From the NCBI GenBank assembly GCA_947179485.1, contig OX359250.1, positions 23,818,654 to 23,882,653 of the forward strand: a DNA stretch of 64,000 bases, in the 5' to 3' direction. The notes below the pieces were generated by a model, which ran no database searches, was not told the origin of the DNA, and saw only the letters and a list, made by a program, of their open reading frames with translations. The DNA comes from Allacma fusca. Its lineage: Eukaryota; Arthropoda; Collembola; Symphypleona; Sminthuridae. The translations under genes were made by a program, and so were the position numbers. This document shows, piece by piece, positions 39,001 through 51,910 of this stretch (the first letter of the stretch is position 1; the number at the start of each line of letters is the position of its first letter).

Positions 39001-41620
39001 AAACTTCAATTTGAAACTTCAATTTCAAACTGCAATTTGAAACTGCAATTTAAAACTGCAATTAGAAACTGCAATTAGAAACTTCAATTTGAAACTGCAA
39101 TTTGAAACTTCAATCTGAAACTTCAATTTGAAACTGCAATTTGAAACTGCAATTTGAAACTGCAATTTGAAACTGCAATTTGAAACTGCAATTTGAAACT
39201 GCAATTTGAAACTTCAATTTGAAACTTCAATTTGAAACTTCAATTTGAAACTTCAATTTGAAACTTCAATTTGAAACTGCAATTTGAAACTGCAATTTGA
39301 AACTGCAATTTGAAACTGCAATTTGAAACTGCAATTTGAAACTTCAATTTGAAACTGCAATTTGAAACTGCAATTTGAAACTGCAATTTGAAACTGCAAT
39401 TTGAAACTGCAATTTGAAACTGCAATTTGAAACTGCAATTTGAAACTGCAATTTGAAACTTCAATTTGAAACTGCAATTTGAAACTGCAATTTGAAACTG
39501 CAATTTGAAACTGCAATTGGAAACTGCAATTTGAAACTGCAATTTGAAACTGCAATTTGAAACTGCAATTTGAAATTGCAATTTGAAACTGCAATCTGAA
39601 ACTGCAATTTGAAACTGCAATTTGAAACTGCAATTTGAAACTGCAATTTGAAACTGCAATTTGAAACTGCAATTTGAAACTGCAATTTGAAACTGCAATT
39701 TGAAACTGCAATTTGAAACTGCAATTTGAAACTGCAATTTGAAACTGCAATTTGAAACTGCAATTTGAAACTTCAATTTGAAACTTCAATTTGAAACTGC
39801 AATTTGAAACTGCAATTTGAAACTGCAATTTGAAACTGCAATTTGAAACTGCAATTTGAAACTTCAATTTGAAACTGCAATTTGAAACTGCAATTTGAAA
39901 CTGCAATTTGAAACTGCAATTTGAAACTGCAATTTGAAACTGCAATTTGAAACTGCAATTTGAAACTGCAATTTGAAACTGCAATTTGAAACTGCAATTT
40001 GAAACTGCAATTTGAAACTGCAATTTGAAACTGCAATTTGAAACTGCAATTTGAAACTGCAATTTGAAACTGCAATTTGAAACTGCAATTTGAAACTGCA
40101 ATTTGAAACTGCAATTTGAAACTGCAATTTGAAACTGCAATTTGAAACTGCAATTTGAAACTGCAATTTGAAACTGCAATTTGAAACTGCAATTTGAAAC
40201 TGCAATTTGAAACTGCAATTTGAAACTGCAATTTGAAACTGCAATTTGAAACTGCAATTTGAAACTGCAATTTGAAACTGCAATTTGAAACTGCAATTTG
40301 AAACTTCAATTTGAAACTTCAATTTGAAACTGCAATTTGAAACTGCAATTTGAAACTGCAATTTGAAACTTCAATTTGAAACTGCAATTTGAAACTGCAA
40401 TTTGAAACTGCAATTTGAAACTGCAATTTGAAACTGCAATTTGAAACTGCAATTTGAAACTTCAATTTGAAACTGCAATTTGAAACTGCAATTTGAAACT
40501 GCAATTTGAAACTGCAATTTGAAACTGCAATTTGAAACTTCAATTTGAAACTTCAATTTGAAACTTCAATTTGAAACTTCAATTTGAAACTTCAATTTGA
40601 AACTGCAATTTGAAACTGCAATTTGAAACTGCAATTTGAAACTGCAATTTGAAACTTCAATTTGAAACTGCAATTTGAAACTGCAATTTGAAACTGCAAT
40701 TTGAAACTGCAATTGGAAACTGCAATTTGAAACTGCAATTTGAAACTGCAATTTGAAACTGCAATTTGAAATTGCAATTTGAAACTGCAATCTGAAACTG
40801 CAATTTGAAACTGCAATTTGAAACTGCAATTTGAAACTGCAATTTGAAACTGCAATTTGAAACTGCAATTTGAAACTGCAATTTGAAACTTCAAATTGAA
40901 ACTGCAATTTGAAACTGCAATTTGAAACTGCAATTTGAAACTTCAATTTGAAACTTCAAATTGAAACTGCAATTTGAAACTGCAATTTGAAACTGCAATT
41001 TGAAACTGCAATTTGAAACTGCAATTTGAAACTGCAATTTGAAACTTCAATTTGAAACTGCAATTTGAAACTGCAATTTGAAACTGCAATTTGAAACTGC
41101 AATTTGAAACTGCAATTTGAAACTGCAATTTGAAACTGCAATTTGAAACTGCAATTTGAAACTGCAATTTGAAACTGCAATTTGAAACTGCAATTTGAAA
41201 CTGCAATTTGAAACTGCAATTAGAAACTGCAATTAGAAACTTCAATTTGAAACTGCAATTTGAAACTGCAATTTGAAACTGCAATTTGAAACTGCAATTT
41301 GAAACTGCAATTTGAAACTGCAATTTGAAACTGCAATTTGAAACTGCAATTTGAAACTTCAATTTGAAACTTCAATTTGAAACTGCAATTTGAAACTGCA
41401 ATTAGAAACTTCAATTTGAAACTGCAATTTGAAACTGCAATTTGAAACTGAAATTTGAAACTGAAATTTGAAACTTCAATTTGAAACTGCAATTTGAAAC
41501 TGCAATTTGAAACTGCAATTTGAAACTGCAATTTGAAACTGCAATTTGAAACTGCAATTTGAAACTGCAATTTGAAACTTCAATTTGAAACTGCAATTTG
41601 AAACTGCAATTTGAAACTGC
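36040..41620. repeat. Nested higher-order repeat: 4576-bp (352-unit) super-period made of 1144, 2236 and 1196 bp
   Basis: A GAAATTGC unit followed two units later by an ATCTG junction starts at 36192, 37336, 39572 and 40768. The gaps of 1144, 2236 and 1196 bp add up to 4576. Segment 36367-36990 recurs at 40943-41570 with an offset of exactly 4576 bp, including the AATTA pair (36647 and 41223), the single ATTA unit 182 bp later (36829 and 41405), and two adjacent GAAACTGAAATTT units. Segment 37004-37540 recurs at 39240 with 2236 bp, about two basic periods with one landmark missing. This looks like a 1.1-1.2-kb HOR duplicated as a multimer. Confidence 0.87.
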
Positions 41621-44030
41621 AATTTGAAACTTCAATTTGAAACTTCAATTTGAAACTGCAATTTGAAACTGCAATTTGAAACTGCAATTTGAAACTGCAA
41701 TTTGAAACTGCAATTTGAAACTGCAATTTGAAACTGCAATTTGAAACTGCAATTTGAAACTGCAATTTGAAACTGCAATTTGAAACTGCAATTTGAAACT
41801 TCAATTTGAAACTTCAATTTGAAACTTCAATTTGAAACTTCAATTTGAAACTTCAATTTGAAACTTCAATTTGAAACTGCAATTTGAAACTGCAATTTGA
41901 AACTGCAATTTGAAACTGCAATTTGAAACTTCAATTTGAAACTTCAATTTGAAACTTCAATTTGAAACTTCAATTTGAAACTGCAATTTGAAACTGCAAT
42001 TTGAAACTGCAATTTGAAACTGCAATTTGAAACTTCAATTTGAAACTGATATTTGAAACTGCAATTTGAAACTGCAATTTGAAACTGCAATTGGAAACTG
42101 CAATTTGAAACTGCAATTTGAAACTGCAATTTGAAACTGCAATTTGAAACTGCAATCTGAAACTGCAATTTGAAACTGCAATTTGAAACTGCAATTTGAA
42201 ACTGCAATTTGAAACTTCAATTTAAAACTGCAATTAGAAACTGCAATTAGAAACTTCAATTTGAAACTGCAATTTGAAACTGCAATTTGAAACTGCAATT
42301 TGAAACTGCAATTTGAAACTGCAATTTGAAACTGCAATTTGAAACTGCAATTTGAAACTGCAATTTGAAACTTCAATTTGAAACTTCAATTTGAAACTGC
42401 AATTTGAAACTGCAATTAGAAACTTCAATTTGAAACTGCAATTTGAAACTGCAATTTGAAACTGCAATTAGAAACTTCAATTTGAAACTTCAATTTGAAA
42501 CTGCAATTTGAAACTGCAATTTGAAACTGCAATTTGAAACTGCAATTTGAAACTGCAATTTGAAACTGCAATTTGAAACTGCAATTTGAAACTGCAATTT
42601 GAAACTGCAATTTGAAACTGCAATTTGAAACTGCAATTTGAAACTGCAATTTGAAACTGCAATTCGAAACTGCAATTTGAAACTGCAATTTGAAACTGCA
42701 ATTTGAAACTGCAATTTGAAACTGCAATTTGAAACTGCAATTTGAAACTGCAATTTGAAACTGCAATTTGAAACTGCAATTTGAAACTGCAATTTGAAAC
42801 TGCAATTTGAAACTGCAATTTGAAACTGTTATTTGAAACTTCAATTTGAAACTTCAATTTGAAACTTCAATTTGAAACTGCAATTTGAAACTGCAATTTG
42901 AAACTGCAATTTGAAACTGCAATTTGAAACTGCAATTTGAAACTGCAATTTGAAACTGCAATTTGAAACTGCAATTTGAAACTGCAATTTGAAACTGCAA
43001 TTTGAAACTGCAATTTGAAACTGCAATTTGAAACTGCAATTTGAAACTGCAATTTGAAACTGCAATTTGAAACTTCAATTTGAAACTGCAATTTGAAACT
43101 TCAATTTGAAACTGCAATTTGAAACTTCAATTTGAAACTTCAATTTGAAACTTCAATTTGAAACTTCAATTTGAAACTGCAATTTGAAACTGCAATTAGA
43201 AACTGCAATTTGAAACTGCAATTTGAAACTTCAATTTGAAACTGCAATTTGAAACTGCAATTTGAAACTTCAATTTGAAACTTCAATTTGAAACTTCAAT
43301 TTGAAACTGCAATTTGAAACTTCAATTTCAAACTGCAATTTGAAACTTCAATTTGAAACTGCAATTTGAAACTTCAATTTGAAACTGCAATTTGAAACTT
43401 CAATTTGAAACTGCAATTTGAAACTGCAATTTGAAACTGCAATTTGAAACTGCAATTTGAAACTGCAATTTGAAACTGCAATTTGAAACTGCAATTTGAA
43501 ACTGCAATTTGAAACTGCAATTTGAAACTGCAATTTGAAACTGCAATTTGAAACTTCAATTTGAAACTTCAATTTGAAACTTCAATTTGAAACTGCAATT
43601 TGAAACTGCAATTTGAAACTGCAATTTGAAACTTCAATTTGAAACTGCAATTTGAAACTGCAATTTGAAACTTCAATTTGAAACTTCAATTTGAAACTTC
43701 AATTTGAAACTGCAATTTGAAACTGCAATTTGAAACTGCAATTTGAAACTGCAATCTGAAACTGCAATTTGAAACTGCAATTTGAAACTGCAATTTGAAA
43801 CTTCAATTTGAAACTTCAATTTGAAACTTCAATTTGAAACTTCAATTTGAAACTGCAATTTGAAACTGCAATTTGAAACTGCAATTTGAAACTGCAATTG
43901 GAAACTGCAATTGGAAACTGCAATTTGAAACTGCAATTTGAAACTGCAATTTGAAACTGCAATCTGAAACTGCAATTTGAAACTGCAATTTGAAACTGCA
44001 ATTTGAAACTGCAATTTGAAACTTCAATTT
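41620..44030. repeat. T-run-rich array with scattered landmarks
   Basis: Only 13-bp units are present. Notable are a run of six consecutive T units beginning near 41.81 kb, an AATTA pair at 42237 with a single ATTA unit 182 bp later at 42419, ATTGG junctions near 42.09 and 43.9 kb, a TTCGAAAC junction near 42.66 kb and a CTGTTATTT unit near 42.83 kb. It resembles the 4576-bp block in landmark order, but I could not fix a single offset. Confidence 0.75.
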
Positions 44031-45960
44031 GAAACTTCAATTTGAAACTGCAATTTGAAACTGCAATTTGAAACTGCAATTTGAAACTGCAATTTGAAAC
44101 TGCAATTTGAAACTGCAATTTGAAACTTCAATTTGAAACTTCAATTTGAAACTGCAATTTGAAACTGCAATTTGAAACTGCAATTTGAAACTGCAATTTG
44201 AAACTGCAATTTGAAACTGCAATTTGAAACTGCAATTTGAAACTGCAATTTGAAACTGCAGTTTGAAACTGCAATTTGAAACTGTAATTTGAAACTGCAA
44301 TTTGAAACTTCAATTTGAAACTTCAATTGGAAACTGCAATTTGAAACTGCAATTTGAAACTTCAATTTGAAACTTCAATTTGAAACTGCAATTTAAAACT
44401 GCAATTTGAAACTGCAATTTGAAACTGCAATTTGAAACTTCAATTTAAAACTGCAATTAGAAACTGCAATTAGAAACTTCAATTTGAAACTGCAATTTGA
44501 AACTGCAATTTGAAACTGCAATTTGAAACTGCAATTTGAAACTGCAATTTGAAACTGCAATTTGAAACTGCAATTTGAAACTGCAATTTGAAACTGCAAT
44601 TTGAAACTGCAATTTGAAACTGCAATTTGAAACTGCAATTTGAAACTTCAATTTGAAACTTCAATTTGAAACTGCAATTTGAAACTGCAATTTGAAACTG
44701 CAATTTGAAACTGCAATTTGAAACTGCAATTTGAAACTGCAATTTGAAACTTCAATTTGAAACTTCAATTTGAAACTGCAATTTGAAACTGCAATTTGAA
44801 ACTGCAATTTGAAACTGCAATTTGAAACTGCAATTTGAAACTGCAATTTGAAACTGCAATTTGAAACTGCAATTTGAAACTGCAATTTGAAACTGCAATT
44901 TGAAACTGCAATTTGAATTACAATTTGAAACTTCAATTTGAAACTTCAATTTGAAACTTCAATTTGAAACTGCAATTTGAAACTTCAATTTGAAACTGCA
45001 ATTTTAAACTTCAATTTGAAACTTCAATTTGAAACTGCAATTTGAAACTGCAATTTGAAACTGCAATTTGAAACTGCAATTTGAAACTGCAATTTGAAAC
45101 TGCAATTTGAAACTTCAATTTGAAACTTCAATTTGAAACTGCAATTTGAAACTGCAATTTGAAACTGCAATTTGAAACTGCAATTTGAAACTGCAATTTG
45201 AAACTGCAATTTGAAACTGCAATTTGAAACTGCAATTTGAAACTGCAATTTGAAACTGCAATTTGAAACTGTAATTTGAAACTGCAATTTGAAACTTCAA
45301 TTTGAAACTTCAATTGGAAACTGCAATTTGAAACTGCAATTTGAAACTGCAATTTGAAACTTCAATTTGAAACTTCAATTTGAAACTGCAATTTAAAACT
45401 GCAATTTGAAACTGCAATTTGAAACTGCAATTTGAAACTTCAATTTAAAACTGCAATTAGAAACTGCAATTAGAAACTTCAATTTGAAACTGCAATTTGA
45501 AACTGCAATTTGAAACTGCAATTTGAAACTGCAATTTGAAACTGCAATTTGAAACTGCAATTTGAAACTGCAATTTGAAACTGCAATTTGAAACTGCAAT
45601 TTGAAACTGCAATTTGAAACTGCAATTTGAAACTGCAATTTGAAACTTCAATTTGAAACTTCAATTTGAAACTGCAATTTGAAACTGCAATTTGAAACTG
45701 CAATTTGAAACTGCAATTTGAAACTGCAATTTGAAACTGCAATTTGAAACTTCAATTTGAAACTTCAATTTGAAACTGCAATTTGAAACTGCAATTTGAA
45801 ACTGCAATTTGAAACTGCAATTTGAAACTGCAATTTGAAACTGCAATTTGAAACTGCAATTTGAAACTGCAATTTGAAACTGCAATTTGAAACTGCAATT
45901 TGAAACTGCAATTTGAAACTGCAATTTGAAACTGCAATTGGAAACTTCAATTTGAAACTT
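44030..45960. repeat. Two-copy higher-order repeat, 987 to 1000 bp
   Basis: Unit order from 44037 recurs at 45024 (987 bp), and from 44393 onward at 45393 (1000 bp). The AATTA pair at 44460 matches 45460. The offsets are not multiples of 13 because the GAATTACAATTT 12-bp unit at 44915 lies within the period; the change from 987 to 1000 bp is one whole unit. A PstI site at 44256 in copy 1 is absent from copy 2. Long G-form runs flank the markers. Confidence 0.87.
44915..44926. repeat. Second isolated 12-bp unit (GAATTACAATTT)
   Basis: Unit phase moves from 0 to 12 modulo 13 here. It is identical to the 12-bp unit at 16563 and to the class that dominates after 53.9 kb. Confidence 0.92.
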
Positions 45961-47059
45961 CAATTTGAAACTTCAATTTGAAACTGCAATTTGAAACTTC
46001 AATTTGAAACTGCAATTTGAAACTTCAATTTGAAACTGCAATTTGAAACTTCAATTTGAAACTGCAATTTGAAACTTCAATTTGAAACTGCAATTTGAAA
46101 CTGCAATTTGAAACTGCAATTTGAAACTGCAATTTGAAACTGCAATTTGAAACTGCAATTTGAAACTGCAATTTGAAACTGCAATTTGAAACTGCAATTT
46201 GAAACTGCAATTTGAAACTGCAATTTGAAACTGCAATTTGAAACTTCAATTTGAAACTTCAATTTGAAACTTCAATTTGAAACTTCAATTTGAAACTGCA
46301 ATTTGAAACTGCAATTTGAAACTGCAATTTGAAACTGCAATTTGAAACTGCAATTTGAAACTGCAATTTGAAACTGCAATTTGAAACTGCAATTTGAAAC
46401 TGCAATTTGAAACTGCAATCTGAAACTGCAATTTGAAACTGCAATTTGAAACTGCAATTTGAAACTTCAATTTGAAACTTCAATTTGAAACTTCAATTTG
46501 AAACTGCAATTTGAAACTGCAATTTGAAACTGCAATTTGAAACTGCAATTTGAAACTGCAATTTGAAACTGCAATTTGAAACTTTAATTTGAAACTGCAA
46601 TTTGAAACTGCAATTTAAAACTGCAATTTGAAACTGCAATCTGAAACTGCAATTTGAAACTGCAATTTGAAACTGCAATTTGAAACTGCAATTTGAAACT
46701 TCAATTTGAAACTTCAATTTGAAACTGCAATTTGAAACTTCAATTTGAAACTTCAATTTGAAACTTCAATTTGAAACTGCAATTTGAAACTGCAATTTGA
46801 AACTGCAATTTGAAACTGCAATTTGAAACTGCAATTTGAAACTGCAATTTGAAACTGCAATTTGAAACTGCAATTTGAATTTGCAATTTGAAACTGCAAT
46901 TTGAAACTGCAATTTGAAACTGCAATCTGAAACTGCAATTTGAAACTGCAATTTGAAACTGCAATTTGAAACTGCAATTTGAAACTTCAATTTGAAACTT
47001 CAATTTGAAACTGCAATTTGAAACTTCAATTTGAAACTTCAATTTGAAACTTCAATTTG

Positions 47060-49830
47060 AAACTTCAATTTGAAACTGCAATTTGAAACTTCAATTTGAA
47101 ACTTAAATTTGAAACTTCAATTTGAAACTTCAATTTAAAACTGCAATTAGAAACTGCAATTAGAAACTTCAATTTGAAACTCCAATTTGAAACTGCAATT
47201 TGAAACTGCAATTTGAAACTGCAATTTGAAACTGCAATTTGAAACTTTAATTTGAAACTGCAATTTGAAACTGCAATTTGAAACTGCAATTTGAAACTGC
47301 AATTTGAAACTGCAATCCGAAACTGCAATTTGAAACTGCAATTTGAAACTGCAATTTGAAACTGCAATCCGAAACTGCAATTTGAAACAGCAATTTGAAA
47401 CTGCAATTTGAAACTGCAATTTGAAACTTCAATTTGAACTGCAATTTGAAACTGCAATTTGAAACTGCAATTTGAAACTTCAATTTGAAACTTCAATTTG
47501 AAACTTCAATTTGAAACTTCAATTTGAAACTGCAATTTGAAACTGCAATTTGAAACTGCAATTTGAAACTGCAATTTGAAACTGCAATTTGAAACTGCAA
47601 TTTGAAACTGCAATTTGAAACTTCAATTTGAAACTTCAATTTGAAACTGCAATTTGAAACTGCAATTTGAAACTGCAATTTGAAACTTTAATTTGAAACT
47701 GCAATTTGAAACTGCAATTTAAAACTGCAATTTGAAACTGCAATTTGAAACTGCAATTTGAAACTGCAATTTGAAACTTCAATTTGAAACTTCAATTTGA
47801 AACTGCAATTTGAAACTGCAATTTGAAACTTTAATTTGAAACTGCAATTTGAAACTGCAATTTGAAACTGCAATTTGAAACTGCAATTTGAAACTGCAAT
47901 CCGAAACTGCAATTTGAAACTGCAATTTGAAACTGCAATTTGAAACTGCAATTTGAAACTGCAATCCGAAACTGCAATTTGAAACTGCAATTTGAAACTG
48001 CAATTTGAAACTGCAATTTGAAACTTCAATTTGAACTGCAATTTGAAACTGCAATTTGAAACTGCAATTTGAAACTTCAATTTGAAACTTCAATTTGAAA
48101 CTTCAATTTGAAACTTCAATTTGAAACTGCAATTTGAAACTGCAATTTGAAACTGCAATTTGAAACTGCAATTTGAAACTGCAATTTGAAACTGCAATTT
48201 GAAACTGCAATTTGAAACTTCAATTTGAAACTTCAATTTGAAACTGCAATTTGAAACTGCAATTTGAAACTGCAATTTGAAACTTTAATTTGAAACTGCA
48301 ATTTGAAACTGCAATTTAAAACTGCAATTTGAAACTGCAATTTGAAACTGCAATTTGAAACTGCAATTTGAAACTTCAATTTGAAACTTCAATTTGAAAC
48401 TGCAATTTGAAACTGCAATTTGAAACTGCAATTTGAAACTGCAATTTGAAACTGCAATTTGAAACTGCAATTTGAAACTGCAATTTGAAACTGCAATTTG
48501 AAACTGCAATTTGAAACTGCAATTTGAATTTGCAATTTGAAACTGCAATTTGAAACTGCAATTTGAAACTGCAATTTGAAACTGCAATTTGAATTTGCAA
48601 TTTGAAACTGCAATTTGAAACTGCAATTTGAAACTGCAATCTGAAACTGCAATTTGAAACTGCAATTTGAAACTGCAATTTGAAACTGCAATTTGAAACT
48701 TCAATTTGAAACTTCAATTTGAAACTGCAATTTGAAACTTCAATTTGAAACTTCAATTTGAAACTTCAATTTGAAACTTCAATTTGAAACTGCAATTTGA
48801 AACTGCAATTTGAAACTGCAATTTGAAACTGCAATTTGAAACTGCAATTTGAAACTGCAATTTGAAACTGCAATTTGAAACTGCAATTTGAATTTGCAAT
48901 ATGAAACTGCAATTTGAAACTGCAATTTGAAACTGCAATCTGAAACTGCAATTTGAAACTGCAATTTGAAACTGCAATTTGAAACTTCAATTTGAAACTT
49001 CAATTTGAAACTGCAATTTGAAACTGCAATTTGAAACTGCAATTTGAAACTGCAATCTGAAACTGCAATTTGAATTTGCAATATGAAACTGCAATTTGAA
49101 ACTGCAATTTGAAACTGCAATCTGAAACTGCAATTTGAAACTGCAATTTGAAACTGCAATTTGAAACTTCAATTTGAAACTTCAATTTGAAACTGCAATT
49201 TGAAACTGCAATTTGAAACTGCAATTTGAAACTTTAATTTGAAACTGCAATTTGAAACTGCAATTTAAAACTGCAATTTGAAACTGCAATTTGAAACTGC
49301 AATTTGAAACTGCAATTTGAAACTTCAATTTGAAACTTCAATTTGAAACTGCAATTTGAAACTGCAATTTGAAACTTTAATTTGAAACTGCAATTTGAAA
49401 CTGCAATTTGGAACTGCAATTTGAAACTGCAATTTGAAACTGCAATCCGAAACTGCAATTTGAAACTGCAATTTGAAACTGCAATTTGAAACTGCAATTT
49501 GAAACTGCAATCCGAAACTGCAATTTGAAACTGCAATTTGAAACTGCAATTTGAAACTGCAATTTGAAACTTCAATTTGAACTGCAATTTGAAACTGCAA
49601 TTTGAAACTGCAATTTGAAACTTCAATTTGAAACTTCAATTTGAAACTTCAATTTGAAACTTCAATTTGAAACTGCAATTTGAAACTGCAATTTGAAACT
49701 GCAATTTGAAACTGCAATTTGAAACTGCAATTTGAAACTGCAATTTGAAACTGCAATTTGAAACTTCAATTTGAAACTTCAATTTGAAACTGCAATTTGA
49801 AACTGCAATTTGAAACTGCAATTTGAAACT
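47060..49830. repeat. Higher-order repeat copies about 590 and 1546 bp apart, each with a GAACTGCAATTT 12-bp unit
   Basis: Three 12-bp units missing one A (GAACTGCAATTT) start at 47436, 48033 and 49579. Each follows a T unit and a pair of ATCCGAAAC junctions: unit starts 47319/47371, 47903/47968 and 49449/49514. Blocks starting at 47688, 47779, 48090, 48285 and 48376 recur 1546 bp later, which is 119 units of 13 bp minus one base. The shortened unit was therefore copied along with its block. The first copy lies about 590 bp upstream of the second and is more diverged. Confidence 0.87.
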
Positions 49831-51339
49831 TTAATTTGAAACTGCAATTTGAAACTGCAATTTAAAACTGCAATTTGAAACTGCAATTTGAAACTGCAAT
49901 TTGAAACTGCAATTTGAAACTTCAATTTGAAACTTCAATTTGAAACTGCAATTTGAAACTGCAATTTGAAACTGCAATTTGAAACTGCAATTTGAAACTG
50001 CAATTTGAAACTGCAATTTGAAACTGCAATTTGAAACTGCAATTTGAAACTGCAATTTGAATTTGCAATTTGAAACTGCAATTTGAAACTGCAATTTGAA
50101 ACTGCAATTTGAAACTGCAATTTGAATTTGCAATTTGAAACTGCAATTTGAAACTGCAATTTGAAACTGCAATCTGAAACTGCAATTTGAAACTGCAATT
50201 TGAAACTGCAATTTGAAACTGCAATTTGAAACTTCAATTTGAAACTTCAATTTGAAACTGCAATTTGAAACTTCAATTTGAAACTTCAATTTGAAACTTC
50301 AATTTGAAACTTCAATTTGAAACTGCAATTTGAAACTGCAATTTGAAACTGCAATTTGAAACTGCAATTTGAAACTGCAATTTGAAACTGCAATTTGAAA
50401 CTGCAATTTGAAACTGCAATTTGAATTTGCAATATGAAACTGCAATTTGAAACTGCAATTTGAAACTGCAATCTGAAACTGCAATTTGAAACTGCAATTT
50501 GAAACTGCAATTTGAAACTGCAATTTGAAACTTCAATTTGAAACTTCAATTTGAAACTGCAATTTGAAACTTCAATTTGAAACTTCAATTTGAAACTGCA
50601 ATTTGAAACTTTAATTTGAAACTGCAATTTGAAACTTTAATTTGAAACTGCAATTTGAAACTGCAATTTGAAACTGCAATTTGAAACTGCAATTTGAAAC
50701 TGCAATTTGAAACTGCAATTTGAAACTTCAATTTGAAACTGCAATTTGAAACTGCAATTTGAAACTGCAATTTGAAACTGCAATTTGAAACTGCAATTTG
50801 AAACTGCAATTTGAATTTGCAATTTGAAACTGCAATTTGAAACTGCAATTTGAAACTGCAATCTGAAACTGCAATTTGAAACTGCAATTTGAAACTGCAA
50901 TTTGAAACTGCAATTTGAAACTTCAATTTGAAACTTCAATTTGAAACTGCAATTTGAAACTTCAATTTGAAACTTCAATTTGAAACTTCAATTTGAAACT
51001 TCAATTTGAAACTGCAATTTGAAACTGCAATTTGAAACTGCAATTTGAAACTGCAATTTGAAACTGCAATTTGAAACTGCAATTTGAAACTGCAATTTGA
51101 AACTGCAATTTGAATTTGCAATATGAAACTGCAATTTGAAACTGCAATTTGAAACTGCAATCTGAAACTGCAATTTGAAACTGCAATTTGAAACTGCAAT
51201 TTGAAACTGCAATTTGAAACTTCAATTTGAAACTTCAATTTGAAACTGCAATTTGAAACTTCAATTTGAAACTTCAATTTGAAACTTCAATTTGAAACTT
51301 CAATTTGAAACTGCAATTTGAAACTGCAATTTGAAACTT

Positions 51340-51900
51340 CAATTTGAAACTTCAATTTGAAACTTCAATTTGAAACTGTCTTTTGAAACTTCAATTTGAA
51401 ACTGCAATTTGAAACTGCAATTTGAAACTTCAATTTGAAACTGCAATTTGAAACTGCAATTTGAAACTTCAATTTGAAACTTCAATTTGAAACTGCAATT
51501 TAAAACTGTCTTTTGAAACTGCAATTTGAAACTGCAATTTGAAACTGCAATTTGAAACTGCAATTTGAAACTGCAATTTGAAACTGCAATTTGAAACTTC
51601 AATTTGAAACTTCAATTTGAAACTTCAATTTGAAACTGCAATTTGAAACTGCAATTTGAAACTTCAATTTGAAACTTCAATTTGAAACTTCAATTTGAAA
51701 CTGTCTTTTGAAACTTCAATTTGAAACTGCAATTTGAAACTGCAATTTGAAACTTCAATTTGAAACTGCAATTTGAAACTGCAATTTGAAACTTCAATTT
51801 GAAACTTCAATTTGAAACTGCAATTTAAAACTGTCTTTTGAAACTGCAATTTGAAACTGCAATTTGAAACTGCAATTTGAAACTTCAATTTGAAACTTCA
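51340..51900. repeat. Tandem higher-order repeat, 325 bp (25 units), with GTCTTTT units
   Basis: The unusual unit ending CTGTCTTTT starts at 51372 and 51502 and recurs at 51697 and 51827, exactly 325 bp later. Within each copy the two are 130 bp apart, and the second begins AAAACTG in both. T units are abundant. I saw this landmark nowhere else, so it is the most local HOR of the window. Confidence 0.9.
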
Positions 51901-51910
51901 ATTTGAAACT

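Larger units (their letters stand above)
16575..44914. repeat. Second phase-perfect block of 2,180 units
   Basis: Landmark units throughout (for example 17069, 22776, 28743, 30355, 36647, 41223 and 44460) all start at 0 modulo 13. The 28,340 bp between the two 12-bp units divide exactly into 2,180 units. The segment holds several families of higher-order repeats, listed separately. Confidence 0.88.

Noticed and set aside
16965-47160. AATTAG motif as part of a telomere-like or insertion-site signal
   Set aside because: TTAG arises from a T-to-A change at the last base of the unit, in pairs copied with the HORs. No insertion or target duplication accompanies it.
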